A DNA stretch of 64,000 nucleotides. Source: Streptomyces malaysiense. Its GTDB lineage: Bacteria; Actinomycetota; Actinomycetes; Streptomycetales; Streptomycetaceae. The stretch covers positions 1 through 64,000 of the forward strand of contig NZ_LBDA02000003.1 of the NCBI RefSeq assembly GCF_000980885.2, given 5' to 3'. Under the pieces are notes generated by a model, which saw only the letters and a list, made by a program, of their open reading frames with translations, was not told the origin of the DNA and made no database searches. Of this stretch, positions 8,855 through 18,442 are shown one piece after another (the stretch's first letter is position 1; each line of letters opens with the position of its first letter). Position numbers and translations under genes: made by a program.

Positions 8855-10291
8855 TCAGGCGCGGAGTTCGCCGACCGCCGTCGCGAACGCGTCACCGCGC
8901 TGGTTGTAGTTGGTGAACATGTCCATGGAGGCGCAGGCCGGCGCGAGGAGCACCGTGTCCCCGGCGACCGCGAGCCGCTTGGCCTCCGTCACCGCCTGGA
9001 CCATCGCCCCAGTGTCGGTCCGGTCGAGGTCGACCACGGGTACTTCCGGGGCGTGTCGCGCAAGGGCCTCGCGGATCAGGGCCCGGTCGGCGCCGATCAG
9101 GACGACGGCGCGCAGGTGCTTCGCCGAGGCGGCGACCAGTTCGTCGAAGGTCGCGCCCTTGGCGAGGCCGCCCGCGATCCACACGATCGACTCGTACGCC
9201 GCCAACGATGCCTGCGCGGCGTGGGTGTTGGTGGCCTTGGAGTCGTCCACGTAGGCCACGCCGTCGATGTCGGCGACGTGCTCGATGCGGTGGGCGTCCG
9301 GCCGGAAGGCGCGCAGCCCGTCCCGTACGGCCTGGGCGGGCACCCCGAAGGCCCGTGCGAGGGCCGCGGCGGCCAGGGCGTTGGCGATGTTGTGCGGGAC
9401 GGGCGGCCGGACGTCGGAGACCTCGGCCAGCTCCTGCGCGTTCTTCTGCCGGTTCTCGACGAAGGCGCGGTCGACCAGGAGGCCCTCCACCACGCCGAGT
9501 TGGGAGGGTCCGGGCGTGCCGAGGGTGAACCCGACGGCCCGGCAGCCCTCTTCGACGTCGGCCCCGCGCACCAGGTCCTCGGTGGCCTGGTCGGCCACGT
9601 TGTAGACGCAGGCGACCTGGTTGCCCTCGTAGATCCGGCCCTTGTCGGCGGCGTAGGCCGCCATGGAGCCGTGCCAGTCGAGGTGGTCGGGGGCGAGGTT
9701 GAGGACGGCGGCGGAGTGGGCGCGCAGCGAGGGCGCCCAGTGCAGCTGGTAGCTGGACAGCTCCACGGCGAGGACGTCGTACGTCTCCTCGCCCAGGACG
9801 GCGTCCAGCAGCGAGACCCCGATGTTGCCGACGGCCGCCGTGCGCAGGCCCGCCGCCTCCAGGATGGAGGCGAGCATCCGCACGGTGGTGGTCTTGCCGT
9901 TGGTGCCGGTGACGGCCAGCCAGGGGGCCGCGTCGGGCCCCCGGAGCCGCCAGGCCAGCTCCACGTCGCCCCAGACCGGTACGCCCGCCTCGCCGGCCGC
10001 CCGGAAGAGCGGCTTGCCGGGCTGCCAGCCGGGGGCGGTGACGATCAGCTCGGTGCCCTCCGGGAGGGTCGCGCCGTCACCCAGGCGCACGGTGATGCCG
10101 AGCGCACGGAGTTCCTCGGCCTGCTCGCGGGCGCGGGCGTCGTCGCCGTCGTTGACGACGGTGACGATCGCGCCGCGCGCGTGCAGTGCCTTGGCCGCCG
10201 GGACGCCGGAGACGCCGAGTCCCGCGACGGTGACGTGCTTGCCCTGGAAGTCGAAGGGCGCCGAGCCGGTGGTCACTTTTCCGCTGCCCAT
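8855..10291 (-). CDS. murD: MurD, UDP-MurNAc-L-Ala:D-Glu ligase
   Basis: 478 aa cytoplasmic Mur ligase that adds D-glutamate to UDP-MurNAc-L-alanine using ATP. An N-terminal Rossmann-like uracil-binding domain starts GKHVTVAGLGVSGVPAAKAL. The ATP P-loop is VTGTNGKTTTVRML (about residue 125). The central domain has SSYQLHW and APDHLDWHGS. The C-terminal domain contains DDSKATNTHAAQASL and APACASMDMF. Two starts are possible: ATG at 10291 inside the 3' end of mraY, or GTG at 10276, which would overlap the mraY stop as GTGA. Neither has a strong ribosome site, and coupling to mraY is likely in both cases. Confidence 0.95.
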   Translation of the reverse strand: MGSGKVTTGSAPFDFQGKHVTVAGLGVSGVPAAKALHARGAIVTVVNDGDDARAREQAEELRALGITVRLGDGATLPEGTELIVTAPGWQPGKPLFRAAGEAGVPVWGDVELAWRLRGPDAAPWLAVTGTNGKTTTVRMLASILEAAGLRTAAVGNIGVSLLDAVLGEETYDVLAVELSSYQLHWAPSLRAHSAAVLNLAPDHLDWHGSMAAYAADKGRIYEGNQVACVYNVADQATEDLVRGADVEEGCRAVGFTLGTPGPSQLGVVEGLLVDRAFVENRQKNAQELAEVSDVRPPVPHNIANALAAAALARAFGVPAQAVRDGLRAFRPDAHRIEHVADIDGVAYVDDSKATNTHAAQASLAAYESIVWIAGGLAKGATFDELVAASAKHLRAVVLIGADRALIREALARHAPEVPVVDLDRTDTGAMVQAVTEAKRLAVAGDTVLLAPACASMDMFTNYNQRGDAFATAVGELRA

Positions 10292-11346
10292 CCCGCGTAG
10301 AAGAGGCCAAGTCCGACGATCACACAGATGCCTTGGATGATCCAGAAGCGGACCACTACCAGGACCTCGGACCAGCCCTTGAGTTCGAAGTGGTGCTGGA
10401 GTGGCGCCATCCGGAAGACACGCTTCCCGGTGAGCCGGAAGGAGCCGACCTGGATGACGACCGACATGGTGATGAGGACGAACAGGCCGCCCATGATGGC
10501 CACCAGCAGCTCGGTGCGGGAGAGGATGGCCAGGCCGGTGAGGACACCGCCGAGGGCGAGCGAGCCGGTGTCGCCCATGAAGATCTTCGCCGGGGAGGTG
10601 TTCCACCACAGGAAGCCCAGACAGGCGCCCATCAGCGCGGAGGCGACCACCGCCAGATCGAGCGGGTCGCGCACCTCGTAGCAGGCGGCCGGGTTGGTGA
10701 GGGTCTGCGCGTTGGCGCAGGACTCCTGGTACTGCCAGACGCCGATGAACGTGTAGGCGCCGAAGACGAGGACGGAGGCGCCGGTGGCGAGGCCGTCCAG
10801 ACCGTCGGTCAGGTTCACGCCGTTCGACATCGCGAGGATCATGAACAGCGCCCAGATGACGAACAGCACCGGGCCGATCGACCAGCCGAAGTCCGTGATG
10901 AACGACAGCTTGGTGGAGCCCGGGGTGTTGCCGCGGGCGTCGGGGAACATCAGCGACAGCACGGCGAAGGCGATGCCGACGATCAGCTGGCCGGCCATCT
11001 TCGCCTTGGCCCGCAGACCCAGCGAACGGCGCTTGACGATCTTGATGTAGTCGTCCAGGAAGCCGACCAGGCCCATGCCGACCATCAGGCCGAGCACCAG
11101 CAGGCCGGAGAACGTCGGCGGCTTGCCGGTGATCACCTTGGACAGGAAGTACGCGGCCACCGTCGCCAGGATGAAGGCGATACCACCCATGGTCGGCGTA
11201 CCGCGCTTGCTGAGGTGCTCGCGCGGGCCGTCGTCACGGATGAACTGGCCGTAGCCCTTGCGGGCCAGCAGCTTGATCAGCAGCGGGGTGCCGACCAGGG
11301 TGAGGAAGAGGCCAATGACACCCGAGAACAGGATCTGGTTCATCAT
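10273..11346 (-). CDS. mraY: MraY, phospho-MurNAc-pentapeptide translocase
   Basis: 357 aa membrane enzyme that joins phospho-MurNAc-pentapeptide to undecaprenyl phosphate, forming lipid I. About ten hydrophobic helices are visible. Family motifs are present: SKRGTPTMGGIAF (near residue 50), FLDDYIKIVKRRS, the NGVNLTDGLDGLA active-site loop with its aspartates, and MGDTGSLALGG. It also has the C-terminal histidine cluster APLQHHFELKGW. The start overlaps the murF stop as ATGA (11343-11346), so the two are coupled. Confidence 0.97.
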   Translation of the reverse strand: MMNQILFSGVIGLFLTLVGTPLLIKLLARKGYGQFIRDDGPREHLSKRGTPTMGGIAFILATVAAYFLSKVITGKPPTFSGLLVLGLMVGMGLVGFLDDYIKIVKRRSLGLRAKAKMAGQLIVGIAFAVLSLMFPDARGNTPGSTKLSFITDFGWSIGPVLFVIWALFMILAMSNGVNLTDGLDGLATGASVLVFGAYTFIGVWQYQESCANAQTLTNPAACYEVRDPLDLAVVASALMGACLGFLWWNTSPAKIFMGDTGSLALGGVLTGLAILSRTELLVAIMGGLFVLITMSVVIQVGSFRLTGKRVFRMAPLQHHFELKGWSEVLVVVRFWIIQGICVIVGLGLFYAGWAAEK

Positions 11347-12749
11347 CGGGCCGCAACCTCACCCTCGGCACCGGTCTCCAGCAGCGCCGCGGCGACACCT
11401 TCGAGCCCCACCGAACGGGACGCCTTCACGAGGACGACGTCCCCCGGGCGCAACTCGCTGCGCAACAGGTCGATCGCCGCCTGTGCGTCGGACACGTGCA
11501 CCGACTCCTCACCCCACGAACCCTCGTTATATGCGCCCAGTTGCAGCCAGGAGGCCTCAATCCCCCCGACGGCGACGAGCTTGCTGACGTTGAGCCGGAC
11601 GGCGAGCCGTCCGACGGCGTCGTGCTCGGCGAGCGCCTCGCCCCCCAGCTCGGCCATCTTGCCGAGCACCGCCCAGGTGCGCCGCCCCTGGCCCATGGCC
11701 GCGAGTGCCCGGAGGGCGGCCCGCATGGACTCGGGGTTGGCGTTGTAGGCGTCGTTGACGATGGTCACGCCGTCCGGGCGCTCGGTGACCTCCATGCGCC
11801 AGCGGGAGAGGGAGCCCGCCCCGGAGAGCGCGGTGGCGATCTCTTCCGCGGACATGCCCAGCTCATGGGCGACGGCGGCCGCGGCGAGCGCGTTCGACAC
11901 GTGGTGCTCACCGTACAGGCGCATGGTCACATCGGATGCACCGGAGGGTGTGTGAAGCCTGAAGGCGGGCTGTCCGGTGTCCGTGAGTCGTACGTTCTCG
12001 GCGCGTACGTCCGCTTCGGCCGACTCTCCGAAAAGGACCACCTTCGCCTTGGTACGCGGTGCCATGGCGCGCACCAGCGGGTCGTCGGCGTTGAGGACGG
12101 CCGCGCCGTCCTCGGGCAGCCCCTCGATGATCTCGCCCTTGGCCTGGGCGATCTGCTCGCGGCCGCCGAACTCGCCGATGTGGGCGCTGCCGACGTTGAG
12201 GACCACGCCGATCCGCGGCGGGGTGAGGCCGGTGAGGTAGCGGATGTGGCCGATGCCGCGGGCGCCCATCTCCAGGACCAGGAAACGGGTTTCCTCGGTC
12301 GCGGTGAGGGCGGTCAGCGGCAGCCCGATCTCGTTGTTGAACGAACCCGGTGTGAACACCGTCGGCGCCTTGCCGCTCAGCACCTGGGCGATGAGGTCCT
12401 TGGTACTGGTCTTGCCCGCCGAGCCGGTCAGGGCGACGAGGGTCGCGCCGAGCCGGGCGACGACGTGCCGGGCGAGGGCGCCGAGGGCGCTCTGGACGTC
12501 CTCGACCACGATCGCGGGCACGCCGACCGGGCGCGACGCCAGTACGGCGACCGCGCCCGCCTCGACGACCTGCGGTGCGAAGTCGTGGCCGTCCGCCCGC
12601 TCGCCGACGAATGCGGCGAACAGGCTGCCGGGCACCACTTCCCGGGAGTCCCGGACGACCGGTCCGGTGACCTGCACGGACGGATCCGGTATGTCGTGCG
12701 TCTGCCCGCCGACGACAGCTGCGATCTCGGCGAGGGAGAGGGCGATCAC
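11343..12749 (-). CDS. murF: MurF, UDP-MurNAc-tripeptide:D-Ala-D-Ala ligase
   Basis: 468 aa Mur ligase that adds D-Ala-D-Ala to complete the UDP-MurNAc-pentapeptide. The P-loop is LTGSAGKTSTKDLI. The family motifs LEMGARGIGHI, NVGSAHIGEFGG and NDAYNANPESM follow in order, ending with VKASRSVGLE. GTG at 12749 is preferred: AGGGA lies 8 bases upstream, and the protein then opens with VIALSLAEIAAVVGG, the usual MurF N-terminus. The stop of murE is 4 bases upstream. A longer frame from 12818 would run into murE and has no support. Confidence 0.95.
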   Translation of the reverse strand: MIALSLAEIAAVVGGQTHDIPDPSVQVTGPVVRDSREVVPGSLFAAFVGERADGHDFAPQVVEAGAVAVLASRPVGVPAIVVEDVQSALGALARHVVARLGATLVALTGSAGKTSTKDLIAQVLSGKAPTVFTPGSFNNEIGLPLTALTATEETRFLVLEMGARGIGHIRYLTGLTPPRIGVVLNVGSAHIGEFGGREQIAQAKGEIIEGLPEDGAAVLNADDPLVRAMAPRTKAKVVLFGESAEADVRAENVRLTDTGQPAFRLHTPSGASDVTMRLYGEHHVSNALAAAAVAHELGMSAEEIATALSGAGSLSRWRMEVTERPDGVTIVNDAYNANPESMRAALRALAAMGQGRRTWAVLGKMAELGGEALAEHDAVGRLAVRLNVSKLVAVGGIEASWLQLGAYNEGSWGEESVHVSDAQAAIDLLRSELRPGDVVLVKASRSVGLEGVAAALLETGAEGEVAAR

Positions 12750-12753
12750 AAAT

Positions 12754-14463
12754 TCATCCCTGGGTCTTCTGGATAGCTTCGCGAAGCACCTGGCGGTCGT
12801 CGAAGGGACGGACCACACCGGCGATGTCCTGGCCCTGCTCGTGGCCCTTGCCCGCGACCAGCACGGTGTCGCCGGCCTGGGCGCGGCCCACGGCGGCGGC
12901 GATGGCGGCGGCCCGCTCCTCGAAGAGGAGCACCTCGCCGCGCTCGTGCGCGGGCACGGAGGCCGCGCCCTGGAGCATGGTCGCGAGGATCGCGAGCGGG
13001 TCCTCGGAGCGGGGGTTGTCCGAGGTCAGTACGGCCGTGTCGGCGAGCCGGGCCGCCGCGGCGCCCATCGGGGCGCGCTTGGTCTGGTCGCGGTCGCCGC
13101 CGCAGCCCAGGACGATGTGCAGCCGGCCCTTGGTGACCTTGCGCAGCGCCTTGAGCACCGACTCGACCGCGTCGGTCTTGTGGGCGTAGTCCACGACCGC
13201 GAGGTAGGGCTGCCCGGCGTCGACGCGCTCCAGGCGGCCGGGGACGCCCGGGACGGCGGCGATGCCGTCGGCGGCGGTCTGCGGGTCGAGGCCGGCCGCG
13301 GCGAGTGCGACGACGGCGGCGAGGGTGTTCGCCACGTTGAAGGGGCCGGCCAGCGGCGACCTGGCCTGCACCCGCTCGCCGTTCGGGCCGAGGACCGTGA
13401 ACGTCGAGTCCAGCGGGCCGACCTGGACGTGCTCGGCGCGCCAGTCGGCGTCGGGGTGGCCCTCGGCGGAGAAGGTGACGACGGGGACGGTGGCCTCGGC
13501 GGCGAGGCGGCGGCCGTACTCGTCGTCGGCGTTGACGACGCCGAGCCTGCTGCGTGCCGGCGTGAAGAGCTGCGCCTTGGCCTGGAAGTAGTCCTCCATG
13601 CCGGAGTGGAACTCCATGTGCTCCGGGCTGAGGTTGGTGAAGACCGCGATGTCGAAGACGCAGCCGTCGACCCGGCCGAGGACCAGGGCGTGGCTGGAGA
13701 CCTCCATGGCGACCGCCTCGGTGCCGCGTTCGCGCATGACGGCGAAGAGGGCCTGGAGGTCGGTGGCTTCGGGGGTGGTGCGCTCGGACTTGATGCGCTC
13801 GTCGCCGATGCGCATCTCCACGGTGCCGACCAGGCCGGTGGCCTTCGCGGTCCGCAGGCCGCCCTCGACCAGGTAGGCCGTGGTGGTCTTGCCGGAGGTG
13901 CCGGTGATGCCGATCTGGAGCAGGTCGCGGCCCGGGTGGCCGTAGATCGTGGCCGCCAGTTCGCCCATCAGGGCCCGCGGGTCGGGCACCACCAGGACCG
14001 GCAGTCCGGTCGCGGCGGCGCGCTCGGCGCCGGTCGGGTCGGTCAGCACGGCGGTCGCGCCGAGGCCGGCGGCCTGGGTGACGAAGTCGGCGCCGTGCAG
14101 GCGGGCGCCCGGGAGGGCGGCGTACAGGTCGCCGGGGCGGACGGCGCGCGAGTCGTGGGTGATCCCGGTGATCTCGGCGGTGGCGTCCGGGGCGGCGGCA
14201 CCCAGCTGATCGGCCAGCTCCGCGAGGGGTGTGGCGGAGACGTGGACCGGTCGCGGCGGTCCCGGATATGTCACGGAAGCGCCCTTCTGGGTGGTTTGGG
14301 ACTGATCAGCGTGTGGCACGGCGGTGAGCGTACCGGGCTCACCGGCCCTGGAGCTAAAAAGGGGCCCGCGCGCAGTGCGGTCCGGCACGGGCGGTGGGGG
14401 CAGGCGGGCGGACGAGGGCTCGGGGTCCGGACGGTTCCCGGGTCCTGGGGTGATCGTTGTCAC
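12754..14463 (-). CDS. murE: MurE, UDP-MurNAc-L-Ala-D-Glu:diaminopimelate ligase
   Basis: 569 aa, longer than the usual roughly 500 because of a Pro-rich N-terminal extension of about 65 residues ahead of the first conserved segment (PLAELADQLG). The P-loop is GITGTSGKTTTAYL. The substrate-selecting DNPR motif (TSDNPRSEDP) marks a diaminopimelate-adding enzyme, as expected for Streptomyces with LL-DAP walls. The C-terminal VLVAGKGHEQGQ is typical. The GTG start at 14463 has AGGA 8 bases upstream. An internal GTG at VTYPGPP would give a more standard length, so the extension is likely but not certain. It begins 28 bases after ftsI. Confidence 0.94.
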   Translation of the reverse strand: MTTITPGPGNRPDPEPSSARLPPPPVPDRTARGPLFSSRAGEPGTLTAVPHADQSQTTQKGASVTYPGPPRPVHVSATPLAELADQLGAAAPDATAEITGITHDSRAVRPGDLYAALPGARLHGADFVTQAAGLGATAVLTDPTGAERAAATGLPVLVVPDPRALMGELAATIYGHPGRDLLQIGITGTSGKTTTAYLVEGGLRTAKATGLVGTVEMRIGDERIKSERTTPEATDLQALFAVMRERGTEAVAMEVSSHALVLGRVDGCVFDIAVFTNLSPEHMEFHSGMEDYFQAKAQLFTPARSRLGVVNADDEYGRRLAAEATVPVVTFSAEGHPDADWRAEHVQVGPLDSTFTVLGPNGERVQARSPLAGPFNVANTLAAVVALAAAGLDPQTAADGIAAVPGVPGRLERVDAGQPYLAVVDYAHKTDAVESVLKALRKVTKGRLHIVLGCGGDRDQTKRAPMGAAAARLADTAVLTSDNPRSEDPLAILATMLQGAASVPAHERGEVLLFEERAAAIAAAVGRAQAGDTVLVAGKGHEQGQDIAGVVRPFDDRQVLREAIQKTQG

Positions 14464-14491
14464 TGGCTGGATCCTGTGCTTTCGGTGCTGG

Positions 14492-16453
14492 TCAGGGCTT
14501 GTAGTCGACCGGCAGGTTCGCGGGCGGCGCGCCGGTGGGCGGGACCTGGAGGGTCTTCAGGGCGAACTCCATGACCTTCTTGTAGATGGGCCCGCAGATC
14601 TGGCCGCCGAAGTAGCCGCCGGAGGTGGCGTTCTGGATGGCGCAGTAGACCGTGATGCGGGGCTTGTCCGCGGGGGCGAACCCGGCGAAGGACGAGGTGT
14701 AGCCGTGGTATCTGCCGGTGGCCGGATCCACTCGGTTGGCGGTGCCGGTCTTGCCGGCCACGTTGTAACCGGGGATGCGCGCGGAGATGCCGGTGCCCTG
14801 TTCGTCGTCGACCACGGACTCCAGCATCTCGGCGACCGACTCGGCGGTCTTCGCGCTGACGACCCTCGTCTCCTCGGGCTTGGCCGCGGGGGTGAACCGG
14901 CCGTCGGGTCCCTTGGTGCCGCGGATCAGGCTCGGCTGGACCCGGACGCCGCCGTTGGCGATGGTCGAGTACACGGACGCGGCCTGGAGGGCGTTGATGG
15001 AGAAGCCCTGGCCGAAAGGGATCGTGTACTGCTGCGAGGTGGACCACTTCTGCGGCGGCGCCAGGATGCCGGGGGTCTCGCCGGGGAAGTGCAGCCCGGT
15101 GTAGCTGCCGATGCCGAACTTGCGCAGGTAGGAGTAGAGGACCTTGTTGGCCTGCGGCTGGGTCTTGCCGAGCTGGCCCGTGGCGAGGATGGTCCCGATG
15201 TTGCTGGACTTGGCGAGCACGCCGTTGAGCGTGAGGTTCCAGGTGGCGTGGTCGACGTCGTCCTGGAAGAGCCGGTCGCCGCGGTGCAGCCGGTTGGGTA
15301 CGACGACATGGGTGAGCGGGGTCGCCGCGTTCTCCTGGAGGACGGCCGACATGGACATCACCTTGGCGGTGGAGCCGGGCTCGTAGGCGTCCTGGACGGC
15401 CGCGTTGCCGAGCGTGTCCGGGTCCGCCTTGGAGAGGTCGTTGGGGTCGAACCCCGGCGCGTCGGCCATGGCGAGGATCTGGCCGGTACGGGTGTCCTGC
15501 ACGACGACGTAGCCGCGGTCGGCCTTGGACTTCTTCACCTGCTCGGCGATGGCGTTCTGGGCCGCCCACTGGATGTCGCGGTCGATGGTCAGCTCGATGT
15601 CGGAGCCGGGCACGGCGGGCGTCTCGGCGGAGCCCGCGGTGGGCACCTCGCGGCCGCCGGACTGGGCGTAGCGGATCTTGCCGTTCTTCCCGGCGAGCTG
15701 CTTCTCCAGCATCCGCTCGATGCCGCCGCCGCCCTGACCGTCGGCGTTCACCCAGCCCAGTATCCCGGCGGCGAGGTCGCCGTTCGGGTACACGCGCTGA
15801 CTGCTGGGGTCGGCGAAGACCCCGGCGAGGACGTTGACGGTGCCGGCCTTCTGGGCGAGGGCCGACCTCAGGTCCTTGATCTGCTTCCAGACCTGGGGGG
15901 TCTGCCGGGTGGCGAGCCGGGTGTAGCGGGAGTTCTTGTCGGCGGGCCGCAGCTTCTTCACCAGGTCCGCCTGGTCCTGCCCGAGGATCGGCGCGAGCAG
16001 GGCGGCGGCCCGCTCGGGGCCGTCGGCGATCTTCAGCTGCTCGGCGCTGAACATCGTGGGGTCGGCCGTGATGTCGTAGGCGTCCACGCTGACGGCGAGG
16101 GCCACGCCGTTGCGGTCCGTGATGCCGCCGCGCTCGGCGGCCAGCGTGTGCACGACGTACCGGTTCACCTCGGCCTTCGCCGCGTACGCGCTCGCCTCCA
16201 CGGCCTGCACCTGGAGCAGTCGTACGACGAAGGTGGCCAGCACCAGGCCGAGGGCGAGGCCCACCAGGCGCAGCCGGGGCCGGGGGCTGCCGAGCCGCAG
16301 CGGGCGCTGGGCGGGCACCCGGCCCGCGCTCGGGCGCCGGACCGGCCGGGCGCCGGGGCCGGGCTGCCTGCGCGCGGCGCCCTGCGGCCGGGACGGCTTC
16401 GCGGGGCGGGGCACGCGGCGGCGCGGGGGTTCCCTGTCGGACACTTCCGTCAC
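14492..16453 (-). CDS. ftsI: FtsI, septal class B penicillin-binding protein (transpeptidase)
   Basis: 653 aa. It cross-links septal peptidoglycan and works with FtsW. A basic, Pro/Arg-rich cytoplasmic tail (1-60) precedes one membrane helix (about 62-82). The non-catalytic pedestal domain follows (about 100-280), then the transpeptidase domain with all three motifs: STAK (Ser361 nucleophile, 361-364), SSN (416-418) and KTG (568-570). The GTG start at 16453 overlaps the ftsL stop as GTGA. A second GTG nine bases in (VSDREPP) is an alternative start. Confidence 0.96.
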   Translation of the reverse strand: MTEVSDREPPRRRVPRPAKPSRPQGAARRQPGPGARPVRRPSAGRVPAQRPLRLGSPRPRLRLVGLALGLVLATFVVRLLQVQAVEASAYAAKAEVNRYVVHTLAAERGGITDRNGVALAVSVDAYDITADPTMFSAEQLKIADGPERAAALLAPILGQDQADLVKKLRPADKNSRYTRLATRQTPQVWKQIKDLRSALAQKAGTVNVLAGVFADPSSQRVYPNGDLAAGILGWVNADGQGGGGIERMLEKQLAGKNGKIRYAQSGGREVPTAGSAETPAVPGSDIELTIDRDIQWAAQNAIAEQVKKSKADRGYVVVQDTRTGQILAMADAPGFDPNDLSKADPDTLGNAAVQDAYEPGSTAKVMSMSAVLQENAATPLTHVVVPNRLHRGDRLFQDDVDHATWNLTLNGVLAKSSNIGTILATGQLGKTQPQANKVLYSYLRKFGIGSYTGLHFPGETPGILAPPQKWSTSQQYTIPFGQGFSINALQAASVYSTIANGGVRVQPSLIRGTKGPDGRFTPAAKPEETRVVSAKTAESVAEMLESVVDDEQGTGISARIPGYNVAGKTGTANRVDPATGRYHGYTSSFAGFAPADKPRITVYCAIQNATSGGYFGGQICGPIYKKVMEFALKTLQVPPTGAPPANLPVDYKP

Positions 16454-17010
16454 CTGCCGGGGGTCGGGGTGGGAACGGGCTGGGGGGTGGTGGAGGCGGT
16501 CGCGGCCGGGGCCGCGGCGGCGCCGCCGCGGGGCGGTACCGGGCTCGGTGCCCCGCTCGGCGTGGCCGGGGTGGCCGGGAGGCCGGGCGGCGGGGTGAGA
16601 GCCGGGGACTCGGGGGCGGGCGGGCCCTCCAGGACGGCCGGCTCGGGGACGGCGGCGCGGGGGACGCCCTCGACCCTGCCGTTCGGGTCGAGGAAGGCGG
16701 GGTCGCCGCCGGGGACCATGCCGAGTTCGTGGGCCCGGCGCTCCAGGGCGTCGGGGGAAGAGTAGGCGTCGATGTCCCGCTGGAGGGCCTGTTCCTCGTC
16801 GGTGAGGTTCTGGGTCCGCTTCTGGAGATCGGCGAGTTCGAACGAACCCTCGCTGAGCGCGGAGTTCAGCACCAGCAGCCCGATGAGGCCGCCGCCGAGG
16901 AGGAGGACGACGAGGAGGACGAACGGGGTGCGGGCGGCCTTGGCGCGGCCGGCCGGGAAGAGCCGGGCGAGCCGCGCGGCCCTCCCCTTCACTTCGGGAT
17001 TCCTAGGCAC
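16450..17010 (-). CDS. ftsL: FtsL, divisome coiled-coil membrane protein
   Basis: 186 aa bitopic protein that, with FtsB/DivIC-type partners, activates FtsWI. It has a basic N-terminus, one transmembrane helix (about residues 30-52, FVLLVVLLLGGGLIGLLVLNSAL), a short periplasmic leucine-zipper-like coil (about 55-90, FELADLQKRTQNLTDEEQAL), then a long Pro/Ala-rich tail of about 85 residues. It is recognised by position and topology, since FtsL sequences are poorly conserved. GTG at 17010 is preferred because it begins at PRNPEVKGRAARLARLFP and has GGGGGAG just upstream; in-frame codons further up would add only unrelated Pro-rich sequence. Confidence 0.9.
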   Translation of the reverse strand: MPRNPEVKGRAARLARLFPAGRAKAARTPFVLLVVLLLGGGLIGLLVLNSALSEGSFELADLQKRTQNLTDEEQALQRDIDAYSSPDALERRAHELGMVPGGDPAFLDPNGRVEGVPRAAVPEPAVLEGPPAPESPALTPPPGLPATPATPSGAPSPVPPRGGAAAAPAATASTTPQPVPTPTPGR

Positions 17011-17067
17011 CGCTCCCCCAGTGGGTTCCGGGGACCGCGGTCCCGGGGGCCGGCCCACCCGTACGGC

Positions 17068-18024
17068 TCACTCGGCGTCCTCCCTGATGCGCTCGGCGCC
17101 CCGCAGCCTGGCGGGGGCGGCCCGGCGGTTCTCTGCGATCTCTTCCTCGGTGGGAAGTTCGGCACCGCGGGTGAGCAGCTTGAGCCGCGGCTGGTAGCGC
17201 TCGGGCACCACCGGCAGTCCGGGCGGTGCGGTGTTCGCCGCGCCCGCCGCGAACACCTGTTTGACCAGCCGGTCCTCCAGCGAGTGGTACGACAGCACGG
17301 CGACCCGCCCGCCGACGGCCAGGGCCCGCACGGCGGCCGGGATCGCCCGCTCCAGGACCGACAGTTCGCCGTTGACCTCGATGCGCAGCGCCTGGAAGGT
17401 GCGCTTGGCCGGGTTGCCGCCGGTGCGCTTGGCGGCCTGCGGCAGCGAGTCGCGGATCAGCTCCACCAGGCGGGCGCTGTTGTCGAACGGCTCCTTCTCC
17501 CGCTCGCGCACGATCGCGCCGACGATCCGCTTGGCCTGCTTCTCCTCGCCGTACGCGCGCAGGATGCGCACCAGTTCGCCCGCCGGATAGGTGTTGAGGA
17601 CCTCGGCGGCGCTCATGCCGGTCGTCTGGTCCATGCGCATGTCGAGCGGCGCGTCCTGGGCGTAGGCGAAGCCGCGGTCGGCCTCGTCCAGCTGCATGGA
17701 GGACACGCCGAGGTCGAACAGGACGCCCTGGACGCGCGGGACGCGCAGCCGCTCCAGGACCTCGGGCAGTTCGTCGTAGACGGCGTGCACCAGGGTGGCC
17801 CGCTCGCCGAAGGGCGCGAGCCGTTCCCCGGACAGGCGCAGCGCCTCCTTGTCCCGGTCGAGGCCGATCAGGCGGACCTCGGGGAAGCGGGTCAGCAGCG
17901 CCTCGCTGTGCCCGCCGAGGCCCAGGGTGCAGTCGACGACCACCGCTCCAGGGCGCTCCAGGGCGGGTGCCAGCAGGTCCAGGCACCGCTGGAGCATCAC
18001 CGGGACGTGTCGACTCTGGCTCAA
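17068..18024 (-). CDS. rsmH: RsmH, 16S rRNA m4C1402 methyltransferase
   Basis: 318 aa SAM-dependent enzyme (formerly MraW) that N4-methylates C1402 of 16S rRNA; it is the conserved first gene of most dcw clusters. The N-terminus HVPVML, the SAM site [13 protein letters not shown] and the core motifs [17 protein letters not shown] and [15 protein letters not shown] are all present, as is [12 protein letters not shown]. The start is TTG at 18024, the only start in frame that precedes HVPVML closely, with AGAGG upstream. That TTG overlaps the stop of a possible 61-codon frame (TTGA). mraZ, which heads the cluster in many bacteria, is absent. Confidence 0.95.
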   Translation of the reverse strand: MSQSRHVPVMLQRCLDLLAPALERPGAVVVDCTLGLGGHSEALLTRFPEVRLIGLDRDKEALRLSGERLAPFGERATLVHAVYDELPEVLERLRVPRVQGVLFDLGVSSMQLDEADRGFAYAQDAPLDMRMDQTTGMSAAEVLNTYPAGELVRILRAYGEEKQAKRIVGAIVREREKEPFDNSARLVELIRDSLPQAAKRTGGNPAKRTFQALRIEVNGELSVLERAIPAAVRALAVGGRVAVLSYHSLEDRLVKQVFAAGAANTAPPGLPVVPERYQPRLKLLTRGAELPTEEEIAENRRAAPARLRGAERIREDAE

Positions 18025-18206
18025 GGGGGCCTCTCATTCCGGCGAGGCGCCGTGCGCACCGCGGGCTCCCGCCAGCTCGTGAACAGGGCGTCGGCCGGCG
18101 CCGGAAGCGTCAGCCGACCGGTGAGCGGGAGGAGGCCGAGCCGTACGTACGCGCCGCGCACGCGGGGAGACTGATCCGGGCGGGTGCCGGGTCTCCGGGG
18201 TTTCAC
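18021..18206 (-). CDS. Possible 61-residue small protein coupled to rsmH
   Basis: A GTG-started frame of 61 codons ends in TGA at 18023-18021, overlapping the rsmH TTG start by 4 bases. I do not recognise the protein; it is basic and Arg/Pro-rich, with the most protein-like part being [18 protein letters not shown]. About 84% of its third codon positions are G or C, which is compatible with coding but unremarkable at this GC content. No clear ribosome site precedes the GTG at 18206, and internal GTGs are also possible. It lies within the transcribed leader predicted from the promoter at 18240-18267. It could equally be untranslated leader. Confidence 0.3.
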   Translation of the reverse strand: MKPRRPGTRPDQSPRVRGAYVRLGLLPLTGRLTLPAPADALFTSWREPAVRTAPRRNERPP

Positions 18207-18239
18207 CAGCAGGGAGAAGCACGCCTCCCGCTTCGCGCC

Positions 18240-18267
18240 ACTTTAGTCCACGGTGTCTCACGGTCAA
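18240..18267 (-). promoter_or_regulatory. Probable vegetative promoter of the dcw cluster
   Basis: On the minus strand, TTGACC (18267-18262) and TAAAGT (18245-18240) are separated by 16 bases. These are close to the HrdB-type consensus TTGACA/TANNNT. Transcription would start near 18233, leaving about 210 bases of leader before rsmH. I know of no experimental mapping. Confidence 0.6.
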
Positions 18268-18442
18268 TCAACCGGCCTGCGCGTCGCGCACCGCCTCCGC
18301 GCGGACGCCGTCTTTCGAAGGGATTCACCCTTCCGGCCCCGGTTTGCCGTCCGTATGGGGTAGCTCACAACAAGCCACGATGACGTTCTTTGTCCGCTCT
18401 CACAGCAGGCCACGTCCACGAGCGACCAGTAACGTCATGAGT

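Noticed and set aside
12244..14574. 776-codon plus-strand reading frame opposite murE and murF
   Set aside because: It lies antisense to two well-supported mur genes. Long antisense frames are expected in DNA with very high GC at third positions, and its translation has no recognisable domain.
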